From contig CAIMWS010000539.1 of NCBI GenBank assembly GCA_903845125.1, positions 86,334 to 150,333 on the forward strand: a stretch of 64,000 nucleotides of DNA, in the 5' to 3' direction. The notes beneath the pieces were generated by a model. The model was not told the DNA's origin, did no database searches, and worked only from the letters and a program-made list of their open reading frames with translations. Below, in pieces: positions 17,972 through 26,646 of this stretch (positions are counted from its first letter, which is position 1; every line of letters begins with the position of its first letter). The stretch comes from an uncultured Verrucomicrobiota bacterium. Lineage in GTDB: Bacteria; Verrucomicrobiota; Verrucomicrobiia; Limisphaerales; UBA1319. The position numbers and the translations under genes were made by a program.

Positions 17972-20506
17972 ATGAAAACACAATCGCCAGCCCGCCAGGT
18001 TTCCCGGGCAACCACGCTGCCTGTGGCCTGGTTTTTCAGCCTGGCCATTCTGGCGGCCGCGGTCCGTGGCGGACAGCCGGCCCCAGCCGTGCCGATGACG
18101 GCGGCGGACCGCAGCGCGCTCCAGGCGCAGGATCCCGATCTGCTGGCCAGTTTCGAGGCCGCCCGGGAGCGGGACCAGACGGCGGAGGCGCGGGCGCGTT
18201 TCAAGCCCGGGTGGCAACAGGCCGGCCGGGAGCAGCTGGCGAAGCTGCCGAAGCTGGCGTTTGTGAAGCGGCGGTCCCATGGGCTGCGCGGGACCAACGG
18301 GACGATGTTCTCCCAGCGCACGGACCGCGGATCGGCGATCCTGGTGTGGGATCCGGCCCGGCCGGAGCTGCCGCCGCGGACGATCCTCGAAACGGCGGAG
18401 GGGTTCGTGTGGGATCTCAGCCCTTCCTGGGACGGGAAAAAACTGCTGTTCAGCTACAAGGAAAAGAACGATGACCCGTTCCACGTCTGGGAAATCGGTT
18501 GCGACGGCACCGGCTTGCGGCAGATCACCCATGGGCCATACCATGATTTCAACCCGGTATATTACCCGGATGGACACATTGTGTTTTGCTCCTCCCGTGT
18601 CGAATCCTATTCGTTGTGCCAGGATTTCCTCGCCTCGGCGCTGTATCTCTGCGACAGCGGCGGCGGCAACCTGCACCGAATCGATTTCACCAGCCTTTGC
18701 ACCAGCAAGCCGGCGATCCTGCCGGACGGCGCCATCCTCTGCACCCGGTGGGAATACCAGGACAAGAATATCTTCAGCTGGCAGGGCCTCTGGTCGATCC
18801 ACCCCAGCGGCCGGCAGCTGAAGCTCTATTTTGGCAACACCTTCACCATCCCCAACTCCCGCTACGGCGGCCAGCCGGTGCCGGGCACGGACCAGGTGCT
18901 CATCACCATGGCCGCCCATCATCAGCCACCCATCGGCGACATCGCGCTGGTGGACCGCAGCCACGGTTTGGAGAACCCCGCGGGGATGCGCAAGGTCACC
19001 TTCGAGACGCCCTACCAGATCACCCGCGGCAAAAACTGGCGCGACACCAACTGGGGCCCCGGGGATGAGTTGTTCCCGCAGGCCGCCACGGACCCCTGGC
19101 CGGTCAGCGATGGCCTGTTCCTCGCCGCCCTCGGCAACCGCGCCCGGCCCGCCGCCGGATTCCGCATCTGCCTGTGCCGTTATGACGGCACGCGGTACCC
19201 GGTTTTTGCCCGGGAAGGGGAGAGCTTTTTCTCACCGGTCACGCTGGCGCCCCGCAACCCGCCCCCGGCGATCATCGCCAGCCCGGCGCCCCAGGAAGTG
19301 GGCGAAGGAACCTTTTTTGTCCAGGATGTTTACCAAGGGCTGGTGGAGCAGGGGGTCCGGCGCGGCCAGGTCAAGGCCCTGCGTGTGATCCGGCAGCTGC
19401 CGAAGAAATGGAACACCGAGGGGCCGCGGTATCACGACCATTACCCGCTCGTCGGCTACGGCAGTTATTACGTGAAGGAAAACCTCGGCGAAGCGCCGGT
19501 GGACCCGGACGGCTCCGCCTACTTCCGCGCGCCGTCCAACTGCGAGCTCTACTTCATCGCCCTGGACCCGGAGGGCCGGGAGATCCAGCGGATGGGCTCG
19601 GTGACGCAGCTCACCCCGGGGGAGCAGGTGTCGTGCGTGGGCTGCCACGAAAACCGCGGCCAGGCGCCGCCGGTGAGCCGCCGGAGCGCGGCGCGGCTGG
19701 CGCTGCCGCCCGACGATCTCCGGCCGCCGGCGTGGGGGGCCGGGCCTTTCGACTACGTCCAGCACGTCCAGCCGGTCTGGGACCGTCACTGCGTCTCCTG
19801 CCACTCGGGGACCGCCCCGGCGGCGGGCGTGGACCTGTCGGGCGATAAAACCCGGTTCTTCAACATGTCGTACGACTTCCTCGTCGAGCGCGGCCTGGTC
19901 GCCTATTACTACATCAACCCGGGGCCGACCGGCGTTTTCCCCGCCCTCCAAAGCGGCTCGTGGATCAGCCGGCTCACGGAGTTGATCGCCACCAACCACC
20001 ACGCCGTGAACCTCAGCGACGACAGCCGCCGCCGGGTCTACGCCTGGATTGATTCCAACATCCAATATTACCGCACCTGGGACATGAGCCGGCCGCACAC
20101 CATGGGGGGCCGCGATCCCTGGTTTTTTGTGCCCGGCAACGAGCGGGTGGCCCCCCAGCCCGAGCCGTGGTTCGCGGAACTCAGGACGGTTTATGCCCAG
20201 GCCTGCGGCAGCTGCCATCCCGCCCTCGATGGGGAAGGCCCGCATAATCGCTGGATCAACCTCACCCGGCCCGCCTACAGCCGCCTGCTCAATGCCCACC
20301 TCGCCAAAAAGGCCGGCGGGCTGGAGCTGGCCGGCCAGAAAAACGGCCGGGTGGCGCCCCAATTCGCCGACGAACGCGATCCGGTTTACCAGGCGTTATT
20401 GAAAGCGATCGAAAAAGGCCAGGCGGCGCTGCTGGCCCGTCCCCGCATGGATATGCCCGGCGCCACCGCCATCCCGCAGCAGCGTGATTTCGGCAAAGTG
20501 TTTTGA
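17972..20506 (+). CDS. HzsA-like secreted protein with propeller and three CxxCH haem motifs
   Basis: The start is placed at ATG 17972, opening a signal peptide (MKTQSPARQ, then LPVAWFFSLAILAAAV); the product is 844 residues. The first 500 residues form WD40/TolB-like propeller blades (WDLSPSWDGKKLLFSYKEK, HDFNPVYYPDGHIVFCSSR). Three c-type haem sites follow: CVGCH at 555, CVSCH at 607 and CGSCH at 745. The propeller-plus-haem layout is that of hydrazine synthase subunit alpha relatives (HZS_alpha family), which are common in Verrucomicrobia and Planctomycetes that do not perform anammox. Hydrazine synthesis is therefore not implied; a periplasmic or extracellular electron-transfer or sugar-oxidising role is more likely. 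The next gene follows within 20 bases, so it may share a transcript with the glycan enzymes downstream. Confidence 0.87.
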   Translation: MKTQSPARQVSRATTLPVAWFFSLAILAAAVRGGQPAPAVPMTAADRSALQAQDPDLLASFEAARERDQTAEARARFKPGWQQAGREQLAKLPKLAFVKRRSHGLRGTNGTMFSQRTDRGSAILVWDPARPELPPRTILETAEGFVWDLSPSWDGKKLLFSYKEKNDDPFHVWEIGCDGTGLRQITHGPYHDFNPVYYPDGHIVFCSSRVESYSLCQDFLASALYLCDSGGGNLHRIDFTSLCTSKPAILPDGAILCTRWEYQDKNIFSWQGLWSIHPSGRQLKLYFGNTFTIPNSRYGGQPVPGTDQVLITMAAHHQPPIGDIALVDRSHGLENPAGMRKVTFETPYQITRGKNWRDTNWGPGDELFPQAATDPWPVSDGLFLAALGNRARPAAGFRICLCRYDGTRYPVFAREGESFFSPVTLAPRNPPPAIIASPAPQEVGEGTFFVQDVYQGLVEQGVRRGQVKALRVIRQLPKKWNTEGPRYHDHYPLVGYGSYYVKENLGEAPVDPDGSAYFRAPSNCELYFIALDPEGREIQRMGSVTQLTPGEQVSCVGCHENRGQAPPVSRRSAARLALPPDDLRPPAWGAGPFDYVQHVQPVWDRHCVSCHSGTAPAAGVDLSGDKTRFFNMSYDFLVERGLVAYYYINPGPTGVFPALQSGSWISRLTELIATNHHAVNLSDDSRRRVYAWIDSNIQYYRTWDMSRPHTMGGRDPWFFVPGNERVAPQPEPWFAELRTVYAQACGSCHPALDGEGPHNRWINLTRPAYSRLLNAHLAKKAGGLELAGQKNGRVAPQFADERDPVYQALLKAIEKGQAALLARPRMDMPGATAIPQQRDFGKVF

Positions 20507-20523
20507 CTTTTTACCCACGATTT

Positions 20524-22095
20524 ATGCTCAACCCAGAACCGCCCCGCCACCGGGACCGCCACCCATGCAGCCGACTTCTGCCCGCCACGCCATGGCGCCT
20601 GGCCGGGATGGCGGCACTGGCCGCCATCCTCACCGCCTGCGGGCCGTGGCTCGCAGCGGCTGATTCCGCCTCCATCTGGCCCGCCCCGGAGGGGGAAAAG
20701 CTCGGTGAGGATTACGCGCTGCGCGTCAATGGCCGGAGCGTGCCGGTTTATGCCTGCCGCGTTTCCGCCGTGCCCCTTAACCAGGTCTGGCCCGGCTATC
20801 AGCGCCCCATCGACCAGACCGAGCTGGCGGGGTTTGCCTATTGGGGGATGGCGGATGCCGTCACGGTGGAAGTGACGGTGAAGCGCCCGTTCAAAAGCGC
20901 CATCGTCCGGCCCGGTTCGCGCGGCATCCAGCCGGCCGTGCGCGGGCAGTCGCTCACCTTCAGCCTGGCCAAGCCGGGCCAGGTGACCGTGGAACTGGAC
21001 GGGCCGCACCATGCGTTGCATCTGTTCGCTGATCCGCCCGAGGCGGGCGTGCCCCAACCCGGCGCCCCCGGGGTCCGCTACTTCGGCCCGGGCATCCATC
21101 GCCCGGGGAAAATTCAGCTCCAGAGCGGGGAGACGCTGTACGTCGCGGGCGGGGCGGTGGTTTACACAGCCGTGGAGGCCCGGGGCGCGACCGGGGTGCG
21201 CATCCTGGGCCGGGGGATCATCGACACCAGCGAGTACGAACGCGGCCAGGGCGGCGGCAGCATCCGGATGACGGACTGCAACGAGGTGAAAATTGACGGG
21301 GTGATCCTGCGGGATCCGGATGTCTGGTGCCTGAGCGCGTTCGGCTGCCGCAACCTCGAAATTTCCAGCGTGAAGCTCATCGGGCTGTGGCGCTACAACG
21401 CCGATGGCATCGATATCTGCAACAGCCAGGAGGTGGTTGTCCGCAATTCGTTCGTGCGCGCCTTCGATGACGCCATCGTGCTGAAGGGGTTGAACTGGGG
21501 CCAGGGCGGCTTCCACGAACGCCCCGTCCGAAACGTGCGGGTGCAGGAAAACGTGATCTGGTGCGATTGGGGCCGCGCACTGGAAATCGGGGCGGAAACC
21601 TCCGCGCCCGAATTTGAGGGCATCCGGTTCCGGGACTGCGACATCATCCGCACCACCCATATCGCGATGGATATCCAGTGCGGTGACCGGGCGGTCGTGC
21701 GCGACGTCCGGTATGAGAACATCCGGGTGGAGACGGACGAGGTTTGCCCCGCGCCGAAGATGCAGGCCAGCCGTGAGGAGCGGTACGTCGAGAACAGCGC
21801 CAGCGAATATGTGCCGAATCTGATGGTGATTGTGATCGCGAAAAATCCCTACTCGCAGGATGCGGAGCGCGGCAATGTTCGCGACATCACCTACCAGGAC
21901 ATCACGGTGGCGGGGCGGCGGGCTCCCCGATCCATTTTTTCAGGGTTGGACACCCAGCACCAGGTCCAGCGAGTCACGATCGATAATTTGCGATTCAACG
22001 GCCGGCAGGGAAAAAGCGCGGACGAGGCCGGCCTCACAGTCGGGGCCAATGTAAGCGAGGTCCGGTTCGGCCCGGCCGCTCCGAGCGTCCATTGA
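20524..22095 (+). CDS. GH28-like right-handed beta-helix protein, probable lipoprotein
   Basis: The start is placed at ATG 20524, 17 bases after the previous stop (523 residues). The N-terminus has a basic stretch and a hydrophobic core ending LTACG, a lipobox-like cleavage site. The repeated beta-helix coils run from about 190 to 500. NADG (292-295) and FDDA (Asp315, Asp316) match the GH28 NTDG and DD blocks that supply the catalytic acids. Where GH28 has GHGxSIGS this protein has GRALEIG, so the conserved His is Arg, and no RIK motif is seen. It likely hydrolyses a uronic-acid-rich or related glycan, but true polygalacturonase activity is doubtful. Confidence 0.83.
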   Translation: MLNPEPPRHRDRHPCSRLLPATPWRLAGMAALAAILTACGPWLAAADSASIWPAPEGEKLGEDYALRVNGRSVPVYACRVSAVPLNQVWPGYQRPIDQTELAGFAYWGMADAVTVEVTVKRPFKSAIVRPGSRGIQPAVRGQSLTFSLAKPGQVTVELDGPHHALHLFADPPEAGVPQPGAPGVRYFGPGIHRPGKIQLQSGETLYVAGGAVVYTAVEARGATGVRILGRGIIDTSEYERGQGGGSIRMTDCNEVKIDGVILRDPDVWCLSAFGCRNLEISSVKLIGLWRYNADGIDICNSQEVVVRNSFVRAFDDAIVLKGLNWGQGGFHERPVRNVRVQENVIWCDWGRALEIGAETSAPEFEGIRFRDCDIIRTTHIAMDIQCGDRAVVRDVRYENIRVETDEVCPAPKMQASREERYVENSASEYVPNLMVIVIAKNPYSQDAERGNVRDITYQDITVAGRRAPRSIFSGLDTQHQVQRVTIDNLRFNGRQGKSADEAGLTVGANVSEVRFGPAAPSVH

Positions 22096-22175
22096 GGAAT
22101 CCGGTGAACCGGCGCTGGCCGCCAGGCGTGCACCCGAACGTCCGTGTAATTTAAATCATCGCCACCCACAGAAGT

Positions 22176-25100
22176 ATGAAAATTCGCCAGTTCCAGGCCG
22201 CCATTGTCTGCTTCCACCTGGCCGGCCAACTCCTCGCTCAGAGTGCGGTGGAAGATATTGCCAATAACTGGTCCACGACGACACTGAGGCGGGTGCGGGT
22301 GACCTCAGCCCGTGCCTCGTCCACCTTCGGCGAGGCAAACGGAGGTTACGCCCCGGCCAGGGCCATTGACGCCCAGCGCGGTACCAAGTGGGTCGCGTCC
22401 ATCGCGCCCACCCCGGAGGCGCCCCAATGGATCGAGCTGAAGCTGGCCAGCCCCCAGGCGGTTTCCAGTTTCGCCCTGTTTGGCGAGGCCGTGAACAACG
22501 ATGGCGTCGTGGACGCGCAGGTGCAGGTGCAAACTCCCGGCGCCGGAGCGTTCGCCACCGTGGCCGCCGTGAAGGGCGCGCGCTCGGCCAGCTGGCGCGC
22601 CACGTTTCCGCCGGTCACCGCCGCCGCCGTCCGGCTGCTGATCACCCGCTCGGGCGGGCCCACCACCCACACGGATGTTTACGAGGTGGAAATCCATGGG
22701 CCGCGGCTGGGCGCGGCGGAGCTTGAGGATTACGTTAGGAACACTTTTTCGCACGCGGACGAGCATTTCCGCCAGGCCCGGGAACAAAGCCGGGCGTGGC
22801 CGACGAACGCCTGGTTCAAAAGCCTGCGCCAGGACCTCGCGGATTTGGCGTCCCCGCTGGCCGGCGCTTCCCGGCGCCTCCTTCAATGGCGGGAAACCGG
22901 TGAGCAGGAGCGGGAGGAACTGGCCGCCACCGTGGAACGCCTGGACGAGCAGGTGGGGCGGGTGGCGGAGCGGGTCAAAGCCCTGGCTGCCCACGCGCCG
23001 GTGCTGGCGAAGATGGCGGAACAACAGGCAGCCGAAGTGCGGGCCGCCCGCGCGCTGGTGGCCAGGGCCGGCGCCGGTGATCCGGCCGCCACCGCGCGCG
23101 ATGGGCATACGGCCCGCCTGTTCAACCGCCACGTCCTGGTTTGCTTCGACGAAGTGGAAAATGACTGGGACATCACCTGGCTGGGCGCCGCGGAGGCCGC
23201 CGTCCACCGTGCCCGATTTTCCGCCGAATGGGATGGCCAGGCCACGCGGCCGGCCCACGCTAAAATCACGGTGGGGCGTTTCATCGACCCGCTCGGCGCC
23301 GGCCAGGAAATCCTCCAGCAATGGGATGGCGCCGTGAAGCTCGAGCGGCGGACGCGGGTGTATGACGGGCTGGCGTGGGTGACTATCTCCGGGCGCATCG
23401 TCAATGCTGGAGCCGCTGAAATCTCCCTGGGCACCTTCCGCCTGTTGGAGGCCGCGTCGGAAGGCCAGGCCGCGTGGCAGTTGGGCCCGCCGGTGGCCGC
23501 ACCCGGGGCGGTTTTCATTGGGGGGACGTCCGACCTGCTGTGCCAGCCGCCATCGGGAGGAGATCTGGGCACCGGGGGGGAGCAGGCATACAGCAGCACC
23601 GGCATCCTGGCCCTGGCCACCCGCGAGCCAGCCGCCGCCCTGGTTCTCGGCTACCTCACGGCCTATGAGGCACGCCCCGATCTCAGCGCCCGGTTCCGCC
23701 CGCTCACGGGCGGCACGGCGCTCTCCGCCCACCAGCGGTTTCTCGGGCGGAAATTGCGGCCGGGCGAGGCCCTGGATTTGGATGTGGTCTGCCTGGCTGC
23801 GGATTCCGATCCCCATGCCGCCCTGGAGCAATACGGCGCCGCGGCCGCCCGCTTCGCCCAGGCCCCGATCCGCCGCCAACCGACCGCCCTGTGGTGCAGC
23901 TGGTATGCGCACCGGATGGCGATGACCGAAGACCTGGTCCTCGCCAATGCGGCCATCGCCGCCCGGCATTTTCAGCCGCTGGGCCTGGAGATCATGCAGC
24001 TGGATCACGGCTGGCAGCGCGGCGACATCACCGGCGACTGGATCCCCAACGAGCGTTTCCCGCACGGCTTGAAATGGCTCGCCGGGGAGTTGAAAAAGCG
24101 CCACGGCCTGCGGTTGGGCGTCTGGATTGCACCGACCGATGTGGCCGAAACCAGCGCCCTGTTCCAGCAGCATCGCGACTGGCTGCTCCAGGATGAAAAG
24201 GGCGTGCCGCGCGTCAACTGGCGCTGGTATTGGAAACCCAACCCCAATTGCTACGAGCTGGATGCCTCCCACCCGGCCGCGGCCGCGTGGATGGAGCAGG
24301 TCTTCGCGCAGCTGTCCGCGTGGGGGGTCAGCTATTACAAGATCGATTTCATCGCCTCGGCCGGCGGGGAGCATTTTTTCCAGCACGATCCGCAGGCTAC
24401 CCGCGGCTGGACCCCGCTGCGCCGGGCGATGGAAGCGCTGCGGAAAGGCGCGGGGCCGGAGGCGTGGATTCGCTACTGCCAGACGCCGCCGCTGCTTTCG
24501 GCGGGCCTGGCGGACAGCACCATCGGCGGCGGCGACACCCTGGACGCCGGCTTGAACGGCCGGATCGACGTGCTCCGCGACAACGCCCGCCACCTCGCCG
24601 CCGGCTATTGGCTGAACGACCGGCTGTATCATCGGGAAGTGTGCGACATGAGCGTGCGCATGCAGGCCGGGGTGGAGGAGGCACGGCTCCGGCTGGCGAT
24701 GATGACGCTGGCCGGGTGCAGCATCTCTTTCAGCGACGAGCTGCAGTATCTGCCGCCCTCCCGCATCCGCCTGATGCAGCAATGCCTGCCGCCCGGGAAT
24801 CCGCCGATGCGGCCGCTGGATTTGTTCGAGCGGACCATCCCCTCCCTCTGGCACCTCCACTGCCGGAACGGGGATGACGAATGGGAGGTCGCCGGCCTGT
24901 TCAATTTCGAGAACCAGCCGGAGGAACGCACCCTGGATTTGGCCGCGCTCGGCCTGCCCCCTGGGGCCGAGGTGGCCGGGTTTGAGTTTTGGGAGGAGCG
25001 CTTCCTCGGCGTTCACCGGGGTAGCCTGTCGCTCACCCTGCCGCCGCAGAGCTGCCGGGTGGTGTCCCTCCGCCGGCTCGCCGGGCGTCCCCAGTTGGTC

Positions 25101-25418
25101 GGGACGGACCTCCACCTTCTCCAGGGGTTTCACGAAATCCGCCAGCTCCAGTGGGATCCGGCCGCCAAAGCGTTGTCGGGCACCTATCATCGGATGCCGG
25201 GGATGGCGGGGAAGGCCTTTTTCCATCTGCCCGAGGGATGGTTCCCCAAGTTTGAATTTCCGCTCTCCCCCGCTTCCGCCCGGCTCACCCATGTGGAGGG
25301 TCCCATCTGGATGCAGGAGTTCACCTTCACCGGACCTGATTTTACCTGGACCATCCCCTTCGAGGCGCCCCAGCCGCCCCCAACGAGGGAACCCACCGGC
25401 CCGGCGGCCGGCCAGTGA
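22176..25418 (+). CDS. GH36-like alpha-galactosidase with N-terminal F5/8-type C domain
   Basis: A 1080-residue secreted enzyme (signal MKIRQFQAAIVCFHLAGQLLA). Residues about 35-180 look like a discoidin/F5-8C carbohydrate-binding domain (SARASSTF, YAPARAIDAQRGTKWV, then WIELKL). A long helical segment (about 190-300) precedes the GH36-type supersandwich and the catalytic TIM barrel. The barrel carries WCSWYA, LDHGWQRGDITGDW, the nucleophile Asp724 in YKIDF and the acid Asp780 in DSTIGGGD. GH36/melibiase enzymes remove terminal alpha-galactose (sometimes alpha-N-acetylgalactosamine) with retention. The position after the GH28-like gene suggests debranching of the same polysaccharide. Confidence 0.9.
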   Translation: MKIRQFQAAIVCFHLAGQLLAQSAVEDIANNWSTTTLRRVRVTSARASSTFGEANGGYAPARAIDAQRGTKWVASIAPTPEAPQWIELKLASPQAVSSFALFGEAVNNDGVVDAQVQVQTPGAGAFATVAAVKGARSASWRATFPPVTAAAVRLLITRSGGPTTHTDVYEVEIHGPRLGAAELEDYVRNTFSHADEHFRQAREQSRAWPTNAWFKSLRQDLADLASPLAGASRRLLQWRETGEQEREELAATVERLDEQVGRVAERVKALAAHAPVLAKMAEQQAAEVRAARALVARAGAGDPAATARDGHTARLFNRHVLVCFDEVENDWDITWLGAAEAAVHRARFSAEWDGQATRPAHAKITVGRFIDPLGAGQEILQQWDGAVKLERRTRVYDGLAWVTISGRIVNAGAAEISLGTFRLLEAASEGQAAWQLGPPVAAPGAVFIGGTSDLLCQPPSGGDLGTGGEQAYSSTGILALATREPAAALVLGYLTAYEARPDLSARFRPLTGGTALSAHQRFLGRKLRPGEALDLDVVCLAADSDPHAALEQYGAAAARFAQAPIRRQPTALWCSWYAHRMAMTEDLVLANAAIAARHFQPLGLEIMQLDHGWQRGDITGDWIPNERFPHGLKWLAGELKKRHGLRLGVWIAPTDVAETSALFQQHRDWLLQDEKGVPRVNWRWYWKPNPNCYELDASHPAAAAWMEQVFAQLSAWGVSYYKIDFIASAGGEHFFQHDPQATRGWTPLRRAMEALRKGAGPEAWIRYCQTPPLLSAGLADSTIGGGDTLDAGLNGRIDVLRDNARHLAAGYWLNDRLYHREVCDMSVRMQAGVEEARLRLAMMTLAGCSISFSDELQYLPPSRIRLMQQCLPPGNPPMRPLDLFERTIPSLWHLHCRNGDDEWEVAGLFNFENQPEERTLDLAALGLPPGAEVAGFEFWEERFLGVHRGSLSLTLPPQSCRVVSLRRLAGRPQLVGTDLHLLQGFHEIRQLQWDPAAKALSGTYHRMPGMAGKAFFHLPEGWFPKFEFPLSPASARLTHVEGPIWMQEFTFTGPDFTWTIPFEAPQPPPTREPTGPAAGQ

Positions 25419-25475
25419 TCGATTTCCGGCCGGCCAAATTTTGAACAGGAACTGATAACCCGTTGCGTGGTTCCG

Positions 25476-25493
25476 CGGCTGCAGCGGCTGCAG
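25476..25493. repeat. Two tandem copies of CGGCTGCAG between convergent genes
   Basis: Two perfect 9-base units lie in the 91-base gap between the convergent GH36 and 25510-26646 genes. They contain CTGCAG palindromes and could fold, but no U-run follows. A termination role is only a possibility. Confidence 0.35.
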
Positions 25494-25509
25494 CGGCCGG
25501 CCTTCAGGG

Positions 25510-26646
25510 TCACCGCCGACCGGAGTTCCAATGGATCAGGAGCGTGGTGCCCGCCAGAAAAACGGCGATGATGCCTCCCAGGATGCCCAGGTTGCGGGCG
25601 AGGTAGCCACCGGGCGCGTGCGCCGAGTCCGGCGGCAAGGCGGCGGGTGGAGCCGGTGGTTTGGCCGGCCCGGTGGCGGCGGCCAATTGGGCGGGTCCCG
25701 CCAGGGGTGGCGGTTCCGGCAGCGGGATTTCCTGGTACCCAGGCAGGGTGGCCCAATTGGCTGCCAGCAGGAGGTCATGCCCGGGATTCAAGTCCTTGAT
25801 CTCGCACGAGCAGGGGCCGGTGAGGAATCCGGCCATCCGGCGCAAGGTTTCCGCATTGATCACCGCGCCCGCCGCCGGAGGGCCGGTGCGGCCGCGGCCG
25901 AAGACCGGAAATAATAACGGTTCCGTGGCCGCCACCAGGTTGGTGTTCCAGTTCACCAATTGGCTGGCCAGCACCTGTTCCGCCGGGTCGGTCCGGGACA
26001 CCCGCAGCAGGGAAAAGGCGATTTTCAAGGGCGGGTCCGGATGGGTTGGGGGATCCAGCGGGGAAGGCTCGGGCAAGGCCAGGGTTTGCTCCAGTTTCCG
26101 GCTTTCGGTCTCGATCACCCGGGCGGCGGCTGCATCGCGCTGCTGGTCCCCGCTTTCCAGCAGGAGCCAGACGGCGGTGTCGCCGCTCATCAGCATGCGG
26201 GCGATTTCCCGGCGGGCCGGGGAGTCCAGGAGCGCCGGGACCGTCTCCGCGTTCAACGGCCCCGACCAGGCCGGCAGCCCGGATTCCGTCGGGCGCGGAT
26301 ACTTCAGAACCAGCCAGGGCGGCGTCGCGTTGCGTTGGGCCTGCCACCATGCCCGCCAGGGCGGCGGCAGTTCCTCGCCGAGGTTAATCCTGCTCACCGC
26401 CAGGTTGGCGCGGCCATCCCGGCCGGCTTGCTCCAGGCTCTCCACCCCGGCCTGCTGCCCCGGCGTCAGCGGCTCGCGGTGGAAGACGATCACTTCGCAG
26501 GGATCGGCCGTCCAGTGTTCCAGGGCGTAGCGGAAAACCGGGACGTTGCAGGCGGAGGAGGCGGCCGCCCAGCAGATCGCGGCCACCGGGAACACCCACT
26601 GCGCCAGGCTGCTCCTCCGCGGGATCCTGTTGGCCGGCTGTCTCAC
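25510..26646 (-). CDS. Exported membrane-anchored protein of unknown function in a PQQ-protein cassette
   Basis: The start is placed at GTG 26646, overlapping the stop of the upstream PQQ gene by four bases (GTGA). The 378-residue product has an N-terminal signal (LAQWVFPVAAICWAAASSAC) and a C-terminal membrane helix (LGILGGIIAVFLAGTTLLI) followed by a short basic tail. The mature start CNVPVFRYALEHW and the phrase CEVIVFHREPLT recall a recurrent but uncharacterised Planctomycetes/Verrucomicrobia family that I cannot name. Cys pairs (CSCEIKDLNPGHD) occur in the second half. A Pro/Ala linker precedes the anchor. The domain should face the periplasm; translational coupling suggests it works with the PQQ propeller protein. 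Confidence 0.75.
   Translation of the reverse strand: MRQPANRIPRRSSLAQWVFPVAAICWAAASSACNVPVFRYALEHWTADPCEVIVFHREPLTPGQQAGVESLEQAGRDGRANLAVSRINLGEELPPPWRAWWQAQRNATPPWLVLKYPRPTESGLPAWSGPLNAETVPALLDSPARREIARMLMSGDTAVWLLLESGDQQRDAAAARVIETESRKLEQTLALPEPSPLDPPTHPDPPLKIAFSLLRVSRTDPAEQVLASQLVNWNTNLVAATEPLLFPVFGRGRTGPPAAGAVINAETLRRMAGFLTGPCSCEIKDLNPGHDLLLAANWATLPGYQEIPLPEPPPLAGPAQLAAATGPAKPPAPPAALPPDSAHAPGGYLARNLGILGGIIAVFLAGTTLLIHWNSGRR

Noticed and set aside
17972..20506. Possible anammox hydrazine synthase
   Set aside because: Only an alpha-like architecture is present; no beta/gamma subunits or hydrazine dehydrogenase nearby, and such paralogues occur widely in non-anammox bacteria.
22305..25292. 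Very long open frame (about 995 codons) antisense to the GH36-like gene
   Set aside because: High-GC codon bias keeps the opposite strand open; its translation is low-complexity Arg/Gly/Pro/Gln with no domain, while the sense frame has clear catalytic motifs.
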